Shown piece by piece: positions 45,638 through 57,910 of a stretch of 64,000 bases of DNA. The DNA is taken from NCBI GenBank assembly GCA_021399445.1, contig JAJTUQ010000001.1, positions 620,001 through 684,000 of the forward strand, written 5' to 3'. The stretch comes from Xylogone sp. PMI_703 (taxonomy: Eukaryota > Ascomycota > Leotiomycetes). Position numbers and translations under genes: made by a program. Under the pieces are notes generated by a model that did not search any database, was not told the origin of the DNA, and was given only the letters and a program-made list of their open reading frames with translations. The first letter of the stretch is position 1. The number at the start of each line of letters is the position of its first letter.

Positions 45638-48060
45638 TCAATTCCCCAAGATCTGCTTCTCAACATCGCGATCCAGATCAGCCACCTGCGAAGTATTCGC
45701 ACTCGTCGCAGTGGATCGCAGTCTCGCTTCCCTCCTGCGTCGCTCTTCCTCCAGCTCGGCCTCCTTCATCTGCTTGAGGTAGATGCAGAACTTGCTGTTG
45801 GCCCGGATGACGTCGCCCTTCCAGTAGAACACGAACGGGATCACGCACATCAGAAGGCTGAGGAAGCCGAGGAGACTGCTGCCCCAGGCGATACCGAGGT
45901 TGCGGTACATGGGCGTGGTTGCGAAGGGGAGCGTCGCGCCGGCGATGCTGCGGCAGAAGGACGAGGCTGCGTTGGCGCTTGCGCTGTAGACCTCGTAGCT
46001 GTCGGTGAGGTAGTTCAGCAGGCTCATGAAAATCAGCTGTGGATGATTGTTAGCTGTTATTGAACCTTCTTGGTGGAGCAAGCAGACATGAGAAAAAGAG
46101 GATCAAAACTCACCATATATCCCATTCCGAATGGAATGCCAGACAACATCGGCACCCAGAACGGAACATCCTTAGTAGAAGTCCACCCGATCCAAAACAA
46201 CGCTACAACATACAATGGTCCGCCAATAAACGCCAGCGGCAACCGTCGACTCTCCTCTTGGTGAGTCCAGGGCTTGTCCTCTCGCTGTGCCTTCAGCAGT
46301 ATAGCATCCCACCACAGGAAGATGAACAGCGCAAACAGTCCTCCCACGGCAACCGGCAAGAACATCAACGCTGACACACCGGCGCTCTGCTTATACACGC
46401 CCTCAAATACCAGCGGGTAGACATCAAAGGACATGTAGAAGATGGCATAGGCGAGACTGGTGTACAAACAGCACGAGATGACGATGAGTTCGGAGCACAG
46501 CATGCGCAACGGGCGGGTGAGCACGCGGGTCACCATCTCCTTAAGATCGCGCTGCTCGAGCTCGTGGGCAGCGACGTAGTTGGGGTTGCCGGTGGCTTTG
46601 CGTAGCTTGCGGGCTCGCTGCTCCAGGAGCGTTGGGGAGTAGGTTTCTGGGAAGAAGATGATGGCGATAGCGGTGGCGCCGGCGATGATGAGGGCGATCC
46701 AGAACGACCAGCGCCAGCCGCGCTCGGGGGTGATGTAGCCGGAGATGATGGGGGCAGATAGGGGGCCAACGCAGGTGCCCTGTGATTTTTATCATGTTTA
46801 GCTGATGCTGGGGGGTTTTTCTCTTGTTTTGAAGGGAGAAAAGAGAGAGGGTGTGTTTGCGTGTGATGAGAGAAGAAAAGGAAAGGGGAAAGGGGAGAAA
46901 ACACTCACACTAATAAACACCGCCATCGTCCTCCCCCTCGCAACCGGGTCGTCAAAGATATCCGCATAGATACCCCCAGTCACGGCAATGGGACTACTGG
47001 CCGCAACGCCCGTCATCATGCGGAACACAAGAAACGACCCCCAGTTGGGCGCCAGCGCGGTGGCCATAATGAAGATGGTGAAGAGGACGAAGGTGTACTG
47101 CATGATCCGGCGGCGGCCGTACGTCTCGGACAGCGGGGCGAAGACCACGGGGCCGAAGATGTAGCCGACCAGGTACATGGAGATGGGGAGGATCTTGCCG
47201 GCCTGGCCTGAGACGTGAAAGTCGGCGTCGATCTGGATGGTGGCGTTGGAGGGGAGGGAGGAGCCGATGGTGCTGTTGAGGACGACGGTGATGCCTATGG
47301 CGAGGACCCAGATTTTCTTTCTCTGTAGATGTGGTCAGTACTGTGTGTATGTATAGATATATATTTCTAATTCTCATCAAGTAGGCAAAAGGAGAAAGGG
47401 TTCACTAATCAGAAGAACTAGAAAGAACCCATGTTCTACTCTCTTTTGTAGACGTAGACACGGGCATTTTCAATATATATTAAGAGAAAGATAGTAAGAA
47501 ACGAGAAATACACACCATAGACCAATTATGCGGCTTCTCAGGATCCCCATCCTCCCAGTTAACAATAATCTTCTCCTCCCCTTTACCATTGAGCATGACG
47601 CTCGACGCAGCACTCGAGGTGATCACATAGGCATTCTTGCGCGGCTCCTTATCGTCATCGAAGGTGACTGCTGCTGCTGCTGCTGCCGGCGAGATCTGCT
47701 TCTCGTCCGCGTCTGGGAGCACCACTGGAGAGGCAAGCGATGGTGGTGAGGATGAAGTCATTGGGGAGTCTAGATTCTCTTTAAGACGGGGTTGTTGGTT
47801 AGCTAAGCACCACATGTTGAAATTGTTCATTGGATTAATAATGTATGTTTTTTCTTGTTCTTAAGTGAAATAAGCAAATCACTTATAAGATAATTTTCTT
47901 TTTTTGGAGGAGCTGCGTATGTGTATGTGCGTTTTTGTGAAACTCAAAATAGTGACAATAAAATTTTTTGTAGTTGCAAGGGAAAAAAAGACGTACGATT
48001 GCGGGTATATTCAGATTCAATGTTTTCAAGGGAGGCAGAAGGAGACATTAAGCCAGGCAT
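45638..48060 (-). CDS. MFS transporter, DHA1 drug/polyamine type
   Basis: This is a proton-coupled efflux or uptake carrier of the plasma membrane. Five exons (48060-47997, 47778-47516, 47322-46909, 46779-46114, 46036-45638) give 601 residues. The N-terminal ~100 residues are cytosolic, Ser/Ala-rich, and end in the WEDGDPEKPHNWS motif typical of TPO/FLU1-like DHA1 transporters. Twelve membrane spans follow. The motif A-like loop is PLSETYGRRR after span 2, and the conserved GTCVGPLSAPIISGY marks span 5 (DHA1 motif C region). FFPETYSPTLLEQRARKLRK starts the central loop. The C-tail is charged. Exon 1 (MPGLMSPSASLENIES...) is inferred from an in-phase GTACGT donor and AAG acceptor. If it is not used, translation would start at 47761 (MTSSSPP). 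Most introns in this gene are longer (77-218 nt) than elsewhere. Substrate unknown. Confidence 0.88.
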
Positions 48061-49224
48061 GATTTAGACTTGAACTTGGACTTGGACTTGGGACTGGGAC
48101 TTTGGAATGCAATGCAGCACCAGGATACTTTTTATGTATAATAATAAACAGAGTGAAAACAAACAATGACAACAATGGTATATAGACAGACACACAGAGA
48201 GAGAGGCGCCTTAAGGAATAGGGTATGAAGAAGAGCCTGAAGCTGAAGCTGTAGCTGTAGCCATTGAAGCACACAGAAAAAAGTTCAGGAAAAGCTCAAA
48301 ACAAGCGGAATGTAGGAGCTTAATAAAGGCCTGGAAACCTTGACTCGTACTTTATTCCCGTAACTTGTCCTGTGCGCGCAGACAGGCAAGCAAGCAAGAG
48401 AGAGAGGCCAAGTCCAAAGTGCCTGTGCCTACCATTCCAGCAGTGGGGTGGGCTTGGGTTTCCTTGGAGAGGGGCCCATCAGCCATTAATTGGGTCGAAT
48501 ATTTTTTTTTCCCATGGAACGTCTCAGTCTTACTGTGTCCTCCAAGAAAAGAATTTAGTTCCCCGGCGCCGGCAAACAAGACCTAGAACGAAACAATGGA
48601 ACACTGAAGTTGAAAAAAACACCTCGGCAGGGTTTTATTGGCCGAAGGGGTGCTGGGAGGGACATGTACAGTGTGCCGTCGCAACCGACTGGTAGAGTGC
48701 GTGCGAGCGAGCGAAGCGGTTGCTGCAGGAGTAGCAGCGGGTGTTCCCTCTTTTTTTCCTGACCTCTTCCCATCATCCCCACCAGAGCGAGCACTAGACC
48801 TAACGAGAACACAAAATGTCGGTGATGGGTATTTTGCTTAGCAATAATAAGAGCGAAATTCGTAGTTGGGATTGGGCGGACGCAGGACTAATAGGCAATT
48901 GGCAATTGTTCCAGTTTCATTTGATCTGCTATTGATTTTGGGATTCCTTGACCGACCCAGCCGATATCGGGACCACGGCCAAGCACAGAAAAATAAGGTA
49001 CTGCAATGCGGTATATTTTCAACTTTTGGTTTGAACTCTCTTCCCCTTCTCTTCTTGCGGTCCCGCAAGGCCTGGCCACGTCAGGTGATGACCTGGACAA
49101 ATCGATGACCTCAATTCACTGCTGCCGTTCCCCAATTTATTATTTGCTGGATGCGTGCTTCTTCTTGTCAGTCTCTTCGCAAGGCCCGCCCAGCTCGCTG
49201 TCAGTGTCGCATCTGGCGGCCTTC
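48061..49224. other. Intergenic, MFS promoter and prefoldin 3' flank
   Basis: This 1.2 kb lies between two minus-strand genes. It contains a CA/GA-rich stretch near 48185-48210 and an AAGC/GA simple run near 48385-48405. Several short frames of 60-110 codons overlap on both strands and are not credible. Confidence 0.5.
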
Positions 49225-49934
49225 TCACGTCTCGAGGTTGATACTGCGTCCGAAGCGGGCATAGAGCTGGACTTTCAACTGCGACATCTCCTCGCGGATG
49301 GCATTGAGCTTCTCTTCCAGCGCGGTAACGTCTTCCTCGATCTGCTGAGTGGATGCGGTCAACATCTCTTGGACCTCCGGTAGCGGCAGCGAGATGAAGG
49401 AGTCTCCGATCTGGTATCTGGTTTTGGAGGTTATCAGCCCTGTCGTCCAGGATCCTGTGTGCCTTGCATCTGCCAGACAGCGCCAGGAATATTCGGAATA
49501 AAAAGATATTCTAGGGCGGGGCAAGACGTGAAAATAAAATAAAGTGAAGACTAGAACTAAAAAGGGAAACACGTACGGGATCAGATCGTCTTCGTCAGCG
49601 AGCTCGAGTTCGTTAGAGACATCATCGAGGTCTTCCTTTTCCTTCTGTATCTCAGAGCGCACCAAACAAATCGTTAGCCCCTCACTTCATGCACAGCTGG
49701 CATTGATCTCTTGACCGTATGGGCTGTGCTATACTATACTACCCAGAGAAGCCAAGAGGTATGCAGTGATGGAGGAGAGGGGGAAGCACGCACGAGTTTC
49801 ACCTTGAGTTCCTCCTCGAGAGCGGTCTCGCGCTGGTGCAGCCGACTGAACTTGTTGATCTTGTCTTGATCCTCACGGCGCACCTCGTCCTCGGAGCCGG
49901 CCTCGTCCTCCTTGGACAGCATGCGGCGTTGCAT
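49225..49934 (-). CDS. GIM3: Prefoldin subunit 4
   Basis: This is a beta-type subunit of the hexameric prefoldin/GimC co-chaperone that hands nascent actin and tubulin to CCT. Three exons, 49934-49794, 49644-49577 and 49417-49225, give 133 residues, the family's usual size. The N-terminal helix contains EVRREDQDKINKFSRLHQRE. The exon 1 end is placed at a GTGCGT donor so that ELKVKLKEKEDLDDVSNELE is continuous. ADEDDLIPYQIGDSFISLPL forms the beta-hairpin region. The C-terminal helix (QQIEEDVTALEEKLNAIREE) completes the coiled-coil tentacle. An alternative upstream donor (GTGAAA) would remove three residues, but the alignment with known subunits favours the longer exon. The two introns (149 and 159 nt) are relatively long. 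Confidence 0.93.
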
Positions 49935-51806
49935 TGTGAAGCAGCTGCTGGAGAGTGCTGTGGTGCTGGGATGTGCGAGTTGGAGTCTCTGTCTCTGTCT
50001 CTCTGTTGGAACCTTGCTCTCGGACCAGCTTTGGAGGGGAAGCTAATTGTGCGTGACTGATTAGCGGTTGCGGTTGGATGCATAGCAGCCTCAGGCAGCC
50101 TCAGGCCGAACACCACCACCAACAACACCCAGCACATGCACCTGAGGACAAAATTATCTGCACAGTAGTACATGATAGGCCACAGCGTAACGTAACCATT
50201 GGTGTTTGATTAGGTAATACTGCGCCAATTATTCTGTCCTCCATCGAGAGACCTGCTACAGTACACATGCTAGAACAGCCCATAAGTTGCCGTTGATTAC
50301 ATGAGCTCGCTGAGCGAGAGCAACTTATCCGAGGAGGACGCCACAGCCACAACCAACCACAACTGCAGCCACTTCCGGCCCCGCTTCTGGGCTCGTCTGG
50401 GTCGACCGGCCGCGGAGGCCTAAGGCCTTGACTGTGGGGAATGAGGTGCCTACGCCCTCATCTTAACGTCATGCTGTCTGCAGTTGGGAAACTTTTTTTC
50501 TCCGCTGACTTTGACACCGCTCATACGCAAACTGCAAACTGCAAACTGCAGATACGATCACAATGTGACCACATTCACATTCACATTCACATTCCGTTAC
50601 TACTCGGCGGCCGATACGGAAGTCCGAGTCCGCATAGGTCTCTCATGCACTGAATACGGTAATAGTAAGAGTTCGGCATGGTAGCTGCGCCGAATTGAAG
50701 AGAACACCTATTCTATTTGCATCTTCCTCTTCCTTCTTCTACAGTAGTACAGTACGTAGCAAGCTCGGGACGGAAAGCTAGCTATAAACCCCTCCGATAA
50801 CGGGCCCACTGGGAGGAGACAAGAAAAGGCTTGTTTTGCACACTGTCTCGACTGTGTGGTTCCATAGGTTCTGATCAGCGTAACTCTATCTATATCAGGT
50901 AGTCGGATTTACGCATCCAGGCTCGTCGGGCTCTAGAGGAGATGACTCCTGTATACACAGTAATGAGCGGCCGGATTATGCGGTGGGCGTACTCGGCCTC
51001 AGCATACTTTCGTACATGCTGAGTCACGCTTCAATTACTCAATAGTGCACTTAGTTACTCAGTTCGATCGGCTGATTGAAAAAAAATATTTTTAACATTA
51101 GGACGATATTATATCTTTTGTTCTTTTATCATTTTGCTGTTTCGCTGTGCGCGGAAATTTTGGCCAGAACAACGATTCGGTATGGAATAATTACCGATCA
51201 CGGGCCATCGGGATTTAAAAAGAGTAACAGGTAACATGAGATGGTAAGAGAATTGCGATCACTTGAGATGATCGTATGTCATATTTCATCTAATTTGCTA
51301 TCTGATTCTCATTCTATCGAAAATGTTCTTGCGTCGTATGTAAGAGTGAGAGAAGAGCATATGCAAATTGCCGTACATGTAAAGGGGGAGTGGACTATGC
51401 CATCATGATCTACCGTGCCGTAGCAATTTCTAGAAATGACCCCCCCTGTTGGAAAATCCCAGAACACCCCGAATCTATCCAATCCCGTTTTCCCATTTCC
51501 CTTTCCAGATGCTTCACTTTCCGTGTTCGCCCACTTTAATGATAAAACTTTTGTTGCATGTCTTTGCGAATCTTTCCGAGTAAGTCAAGTAGTCTCCAGT
51601 CTTGTTTGCCTCAACACCAAGATGCAAAAATAACCACAATAGCATCATCCAATATGATGCTGAACAGAACGCCCATATGCATATGCATCCTGTGTCTATG
51701 CCGTAACTTCGTAAACACAGTCAAGTGTAAAATGAATAAGTCCAAAAACTCCAAGTAGATCAAATCAAATCAAATAAGCTCCAAAGAGGCCAGAGCAGGC
51801 CGGGGC
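49935..51806. other. Intergenic, prefoldin promoter and 3' flank of small gene
   Basis: This is 1.9 kb without a recognisable gene. It contains two simple repeat tracts (50526-50551 and 50570-50593), a short A-run flanked by AT-rich DNA near 51078-51095, and CT-rich sequence at 50720-50742. Short frames do not resemble known proteins. Confidence 0.5.
50526..50593. repeat. Two adjacent short tandem repeats (CAAACTG and CACATT)
   Basis: Three copies of the 7-mer CAAACTG lie at about 50528-50548. Four copies of the 6-mer CACATT follow at 50570-50593. They are noncoding and about 600 bases upstream of the prefoldin 4 start on the minus strand. Confidence 0.65.
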
Positions 51807-52100
51807 TCAGAATGACGACGTCCGGCTCCCCTCATCGCTCTGCACCGTAATCCCTGGAGCAGCCTGGGGGAACCCGTAGCCGCTCCGCTCAAGGCCCTCT
51901 GCGACGGCAAGTCCGGCCTTGAGATCGATCTCGTGCTGCCGCATCTTGAGGTACTCAGCGTACAACTCGGCCTCGCGGCGCCGCAGTTCGCGGAACGACC
52001 TTCGTCTCTGGCGCCATCTGCGGGTTATGCATGTCAGCGGCCGGAATCTTAGTCATGGGGATGCGTCTTCAGGAAGGGTGACTTACTTGTTCAGAACCAT
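51807..52100 (-). CDS. Small spliced conserved-looking protein, 74 residues
   Basis: Two exons, 52100-52087 and 52017-51807, are joined over a 69-nt intron with a GTAAGT donor and CAG acceptor and give 74 residues. The first exon encodes only MVLNK. The second begins WRQRRRSFRELRRREAELYA. The protein is a highly basic amphipathic helix at the N-terminus, continuing through EYLKMRQHEIDLKAGLAVAE, followed by a Gly/Pro-containing acidic tail ending RTSSF. There is no signal peptide or membrane span. Codon third positions are strongly G/C biased across the exon, which supports real coding. I do not recognise the family. The upstream sequence carries TG-rich runs (about 52165-52215). Function is unknown; an RNA- or protein-binding helix is possible. 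Confidence 0.65.
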
Positions 52101-54141
52101 TTTGGATGCGGGGTTGAGAGTGTTTTGTTTTTTGTTTGTTGTGGTTTCTTGATGGAAACTCTTTTTCAGTTTGTGAGGTTGTGTCTATGTGTATGTGTGA
52201 GGTGTGATGTGCGTCTAAGGTGTATATATGTGAGAGGCCTTTTGAGTGTGTAGGTTGGCTCCAGTATTAAGTGATTGAGACTTTGTGGTTCGTAGTGATG
52301 GTGACAGTGATTGTAGTCTTGTGGAATTCGTCAATCACCAAGTGGTAAAGTGGTGTATATAAAGATTTTGAAGTTTCAGATATAGCTGATACAATGACGA
52401 TAGTGTGGCGAAGTGATGGTTAAGCTATGGTTGCTCAATGTGTAAATCGCTGTTTCGTGCGAGAGAATTAAGAATTATTGTACTTGATTTGAACATGAGA
52501 CAAAAAAGAATGATTCTGGAACGATTGGGGAGGGTTTCTATATAGGCAAAAGGGCCAGGCAGCATATGCAGAAGATGAAGTAATAATGAGACGGCCGTCA
52601 TCCATCCACTTCATCTTCTCCATAGAACCCTCGTCCGCAGCACCGTTGCAGTCGAAATGACTCGGATGCCCGGGAAGATTTGGGGCACGGGCGAGTCAGA
52701 TTGCGGTTACCCGTATGGGAACGGGTAGCGGAGAATTCTCGGATTGCTGGGAGCTCAGTCAGGCGGGAGGTGCCAGGTGTGCAGTGCGAGATGCTACGGA
52801 TGAACCATGACTGCGATGAATCAGCGAAGAAAGAGCAATGAAAGCATATGAGGCTCGAATATGATCTATACAAGCTTGAGAAGGAGTAGCAACCCACGAG
52901 TATAGCACCCCACGGAGTCAACCCGCGCGACACCCACGCGGGCGCACAGCATGGCTTGGAAAGGAGAGCCTCATGATGCATGAGGATAATAAGGCGATAC
53001 CGTAGCTGCAACCATATATGGCGTGGGTGTCTTCTCTCCTTGGCGAGGACCCTGAGACCTTGAAGTTCAATTGGCAGGCACAAGGCCATCGTATCCATTG
53101 ACCGCTAGAGAGGCTAGGAGCATGGAATATATGGCCATTTAAGAACAGCTTCTTCCAGCCCAGCCCACATCAAAAGGAAGTCCCGGCTGGAAATCTCCCG
53201 GGCATATGCTGCTCTGCTCATCTCTGCTCACTTTACTCATGCTACTTCGCAGTAATACATCGCCGCGATCACTCGGCAGGGCACGTGCAGCAGGGCCCAA
53301 GGGGCACATCTGCTGTTTCTGCTGAGCATCGCTGCATCGCTGCATCGCGAGCTGCGAGTTCCAACGAGTAAACAGAGGAGTCCGAGGGGTGTGTCAGGGG
53401 AAGGGGGAGGGGGGTGGAAGGGGAAACCTCGCAGCCTCGCGCGGACTGGGCTGTTGTGGTGGTGGTGGCTGGTGTTGGCTGGTGTTTGGTGGTGACATCA
53501 GCCAGAAACATCATGCCACTTCCCTCACTCCCGCCAGACTTGGCACCAGCTCCAGCTTCATGGCCAGATGACGAGGGGCCAAAGAGGTCAAAGAGGAGAG
53601 GTAAAGAGGTAATACATGGTAGCTCCCAGGTCCCGGTCGTGTACCGTTCCTGACAATATTTGCTTTCCCATCTTCCCATCAATTGCTTCGTCATATATAA
53701 ATCGCTTGTCATTACAAGAAAGGCTGCGAGACCAAAAGCTACATAACATCCAAGAGTTCTCTTCTCATCAATCACTTATATTTCTCTTGGTCTTGAACTT
53801 TCTGCATTGTTCCGTGTTTGCCTGCTTGCTTGCTCGTGCATTACACTGCCTCCCCACGGATATCCAGCATCACGAGTGCTGCAGAGACAACGCACTTCCA
53901 GGACGCCATCACCTTTCTTTTCCTCGTACCTAGATCCTGACCGTGCCCAAGACTTATCTCGTCGGTAAAGGTATATATTGCATATACATTTCCGTGACAT
54001 CCATAGTCGACTTCAGCTGCGACAGCTACAGCTACAACTACACCTACAGCTTGTGCTCGAGCTTCATATTCAGCTTCAGCTTCAGCATTCACTACTGCAG
54101 TAGCCACGACGACTGCTACTACCCCACAAAAAAAGTTCACC
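52101..54141. other. Divergent intergenic region, small gene / ccg-9
   Basis: This 2 kb separates the small minus-strand gene from ccg-9. Open minus-strand frames at 52598-53098 and 53269-53775 have low-complexity composition and no family resemblance, so I do not call them. An imperfect CAGCTA/CTTCAG triplet-hexamer tract lies at about 54010-54090, in the probable 5' leader of ccg-9. TATATAAAT at about 53693-53701 could be the ccg-9 core promoter. Confidence 0.45.
54010..54090. repeat. Imperfect CAGCTA/CTTCAG tract in ccg-9 leader
   Basis: CAGCTACAGCTACAACTAC is followed, after a spacer, by several copies of TTCAGC. The tract lies 50-130 bases upstream of the ccg-9 ATG. In the minus-strand frame it reads as Val/Ala and Glu/Ala repeats, but this is a by-product of the repeat. 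Confidence 0.55.
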
Positions 54142-56778
54142 ATGTTCAACAATAATCTCTTGAAGGCCAAGGACAAAGACAGCTCGACCCAGAGCTCCCG
54201 CCATCCCTCTCCTTCACCTCGTAGGCTCTCGCCGCCCCTCAAGGCCACCAACACCCCACCCACCAGGTCCAAAAATGCCACTCCTGCCCATTTCAAAAAG
54301 AGCCTGCGTCCATATATCCACTCGATCCTGGCCTTCCGAAAGGGCCTGCAATTTCAATCCCGGGCTTCCAGCCATCAGGTCCGCAGACTCAGTCTAGCTA
54401 TCGAGAACGAGGGCCGTTTTGCAGCTCCACTGACCGTAAGCTCTATCTCTTCTACTTCCACTCAACTACAGGCAAATCCGTTCTGCTAACACCAAGCTTA
54501 GCCTCTCTTCGCCGGTATTGCCGCCGAATTCCATGACACCAACAAAGCCTATGTTGCCGTCGCCATCCATGATTCCGTCTACCTACAAGACTTCTCCATA
54601 AAGGAGCTTGAGCTGCCTGACAAGCAGGAGTCCGGCAAGGACGTAATTGCAGACTATGTTGTCAGTGTCCTTGTAGCTTACGAAAGAGCTAATATGAGCA
54701 AGTTCATTGGCGCTGGCTTCCCCTCTGATTTGATGAGCAAGAGCCCCAGATTGTGTACAAAGCTCTGGTTAGATCTGGATATTGTGCCACTGGGTCTGAG
54801 CCCAGAGCCTGATGAACGCGAGGAGGACGGTGTTGGCAGCGAGTTCTGGAGCGTGAAGGAGATTGATGAGCGCGCCGATTCAATGGCCAGAAAGTGTATT
54901 ATGTGAGTGAACTCCTTTGCGCTTCTCGACATAGCACGATGATGTCATTGTGCCTTCTAATAATTATTTTCATTTTCATTACATCGCAAGAAGTATACTA
55001 ATACACATGTTTTGCAGGCATTTCGGTCCCGGCTTGACACCCCTGCTGCAAGTCGGATACAGGGGCATCGTAGGGGTCGACTCTCAATCACATGTCAAGA
55101 TGCTTACCCTGGACGACTACAGAGATACTTGCGGTTACCGGACATGGGAGGCCATGATGTACTTTGTCAAGAGACTGAAGGCCAGAAACACCAGGATTGC
55201 CTTCTTCAGCAGCACTCCCCAGGGAGGTGGTGTTGCCCTCATGAGACATGCTCTCGTCCGGCTGGCAAGACTCCTGGGAGTGCAGCTGAATTGGTATGTG
55301 CCAAAGCCCAAGCCGGGAGTCTTCCTGATTACGAAGATGGTCCATAATACTCTACAAGGAGTTGAGAAGCCCGAGAATGTTATTAAGCCCGAGGATAAAG
55401 AGGTTTTGATTGAGTGGATCAAGGATAATGCAAATCGTTACTGGCTCTCTCGTGGTGGACCACTTCGAAAACCCGAGGAGGGAGGAGCCGATGTCATTAT
55501 TGTAAGTTTTCTCTGACAATGCTGGCTTATTTATTGTGGCTGTTCTCCTAATCGCTTCTAGATCGATGACCCCCAAATGCCAGGTCTTATTCCTCTAATC
55601 AAAGAGCTTACGCCAGATCGTCCAGTGCTCTACCGAAGTCACATTCAGGTCCGAAGTGATCTGTGCGATACTCCAGGCACGCCACAGGCAGATGTGTGGG
55701 AGTTCCTCTGGAAGAAAATCGAACAGGCGGATATGTTTATCAGCCATCCTATGCCAGAGTTCGTCCCCAAGAATGTACCGAGGGAGAAAGTAGCATATTT
55801 GCCCGCGACCACAGATTGGTGAGTTTATTGATCAACTAATGAGGAGATTCGTTTTGCTAACTACTTTAAAAGGCTTGACGGTCTTAATAAGAATATCAGT
55901 GACTGGGATAAGGGTTACTATGGACATATGTATAACGAAGAATGCCATGCTTTGAGACAAGCTGAACTCCGCTGGCCAGCTCGTGAGCACTACGAAATTT
56001 CCATGCAGTTTGAGCAATTGACTAATGAGCTCTAGGTCAATACATCATTCAAGTTGCCAGGTTTGATCCATCCAAAGGCATTCCAGATGTTATCGAGTCT
56101 TATGCTGGTTTCCGCCGTCTCTTGGAGAAAAAGTGCCCAGGGGCGGAACCACCACAGCTTGTCATTTGCGGAAACACATCTGTAGATGACCCAGATGGAA
56201 CCGTGATTTTTGATCAGACAATGGAGCATATCGAAACCAATCACCCGTCACTCCTTTTGGACATTTCAGTTATGCGCCTCAAGGCCAACGATCAACTTCT
56301 CAACACTCTTCTGTCCAGCTGCCACGTTGCATTACAGCTTTCTACCCGAGAAGGGTTCGAAGTCAAGGTGTCTGAGGCTTTGCACAAGGGCAAGCCCATT
56401 ATCGCTACCAACGCAGGAGGTATCCCATTACAAGTGCAGCACGGCAAGAACGGTTACCTCGTTGAGCCTGGAGACTGGCCTGCCGTTGCACAGCATCTGC
56501 TAGATTTGTGGACGAACGAGGAGCTCTACAATGTGATGAGCGCATACGCGAAGAAGAGCGTCAGCGATGAAGTCTCGACGGTGGGCAACATGCTGTCCTG
56601 GCTTTACTTAGCGGATGAAATGAGCAGCGGGAAAAAGGTGGTACCGAACGAGACGTGGGTGAACGACATGGCTAGAGCCGCGTCAGGATTCCCCTATGTG
56701 GCGACGGAGAATAGGCTTCCTGGGAAGCTCAGAACGCCTTTAGACGATGGATCAAGCGCGAGCGAGTCTGGGATCTAA
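54142..56778 (+). CDS. ccg-9: CCG-9-type trehalose synthase/phosphorylase (GT4 family)
   Basis: This enzyme interconverts trehalose plus phosphate with glucose 1-phosphate plus glucose, or works in the synthetic direction. In Neurospora the orthologue is clock-controlled and needed for rhythmic conidiation. Six exons, 54142-54435, 54502-54902, 55018-55501, 55562-55818, 55873-55982 and 56036-56778, encode 762 residues. The first 100 residues are Ser/Pro-rich and basic. The catalytic core has the Gly-rich loop STPQGGGVALMRHALVRLAR and the IDDPQMPGLIPLI region. The GT4 donor domain follows (YIIQVARFDPSKGIPDVIES) with the E-x7-E retaining motif at Glu621-Glu629 (REGFEVKVSEALHKGKP), then ATNAGGIPLQVQHGKNGYLV. 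The length fits the family. Regulation by light or the clock cannot be read here. Confidence 0.92.
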
Positions 56779-57910
56779 CTTTCTCTCTACTACTCTATGC
56801 CCCTTTTCTACAACTTGGCTTATTTGCTATATTTACTAAATGAGTTCATTTGTTTTGTTAAAGAGGCGACAACGAAGCTATTAAACACGGGCATGGCAAT
56901 CTGTTTGGTTTTGATTTTGATTGGGTTTATACCTATGGAAACGGACTTGTGGTTATGACTCTCCTATTACTTAATTTGATTCTCCTAAGCAACAGATATG
57001 GCATGAAAGTTGCATAATATTCTTTGCTTTTTATCTTCTTCTTCCTCTTCTGGCTAAGATCAAGATTTCAAGGTCATGGGAACTTAAGACGGTGTGATAT
57101 TTAGTTTTAATGCAATATACATCATACACTTGGATCGATGTTCCACCTGAGCAATACCGTTCCTCCACAACTAACATTAGCAGCACCAGCACCACCCTGC
57201 ACTCCAGGGGCATTATACACCAAACCACCACCATGCTCTCTCGCATATACGATCTACCTCCAGGCTACCCCCAAAGTACTTTACCAATCACCCAGCCTCA
57301 AAGCCAAGCATATCCACCAGGGAGGTGCAAGGCTGTGCAGAAGGACCCCTAATCTCACAAGCACCCCGAGATCTTACGATTTAGATGAAAAGACGGGTGC
57401 TGCCTCGGAGGCGAACCGAACATTTACCCTTATCGCTCCCCTTATCGTGGCAGTGGCATGTGGATTTCCCGGGAAAGAGAGAAAGTGTGGTTCCGGGGGT
57501 GGACATCCGGGATGGTGTGCGTGGAGTGAAAAGCTTGTGAAATTAGTACCGAAACACCCTCCCTTGTAATTAACCCGCGTTTGGGACACGGTCCTGGAGA
57601 TCGTGTAGCGCGCGTCTCTTTACCAAGTGTATTTACTCGTAATAGCGCGGCTAAATAATCCAGGTGAGATTTCCCAGTGCCCCTCATTCTTTGAGATACT
57701 CGCACTACAAACCATGATGAGGCAGAAAGAAGAAGAATACACCATGATTGATTAGTTGATTAATCAAGTCTGGTTATAGTGATAGTTCTGGTTCCTTTCA
57801 ATGCGCATAATGAAGCAGAAGTAAACCCCCCGAGGAAAGAAGAAGGAAAAGAACGAAGCCAAGCCCAAGTCAAGCCAAAGTCAAAGTCAGAGCCAAGTCA
57901 CCGAAAAGTA
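56779..57910. other. Intergenic, ccg-9 3' flank and APC10 promoter
   Basis: No convincing gene is present. A 143-codon plus-strand frame at 57138-57569 has Pro/Thr-rich low-complexity content and no family resemblance. The frame of APC10 is open upstream to 57779, but only a GTG precedes the ATG at 57911. Confidence 0.5.

Noticed and set aside
47780..47830. MFS start at MNNFNMWCLANQQ (47830)
   Set aside because: This stretch is interpreted as the end of an intron (AAG acceptor at 47779). The in-phase upstream exon or the ATG at 47761 is more likely.
50526..50593. Possible CRISPR-like array
   Set aside because: Units are 6-7 bases without spacers, so these are ordinary microsatellites in a fungal genome.
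52598..53098. Minus-strand 166-codon open frame
   Set aside because: Composition rich in Cys/Ser/Arg, with no domain or splice logic, in an intergenic region with several similar chance frames.
53269..53775. Minus-strand 168-codon open frame
   Set aside because: Thr/Pro/Gly low complexity that follows the simple-sequence DNA. It lies antisense to the likely ccg-9 promoter, with no family resemblance.
57138..57569. Plus-strand 143-codon frame between ccg-9 and APC10
   Set aside because: Overlapping frames of similar length occur on both strands (57374-57705), and the composition is Pro/Thr low complexity.
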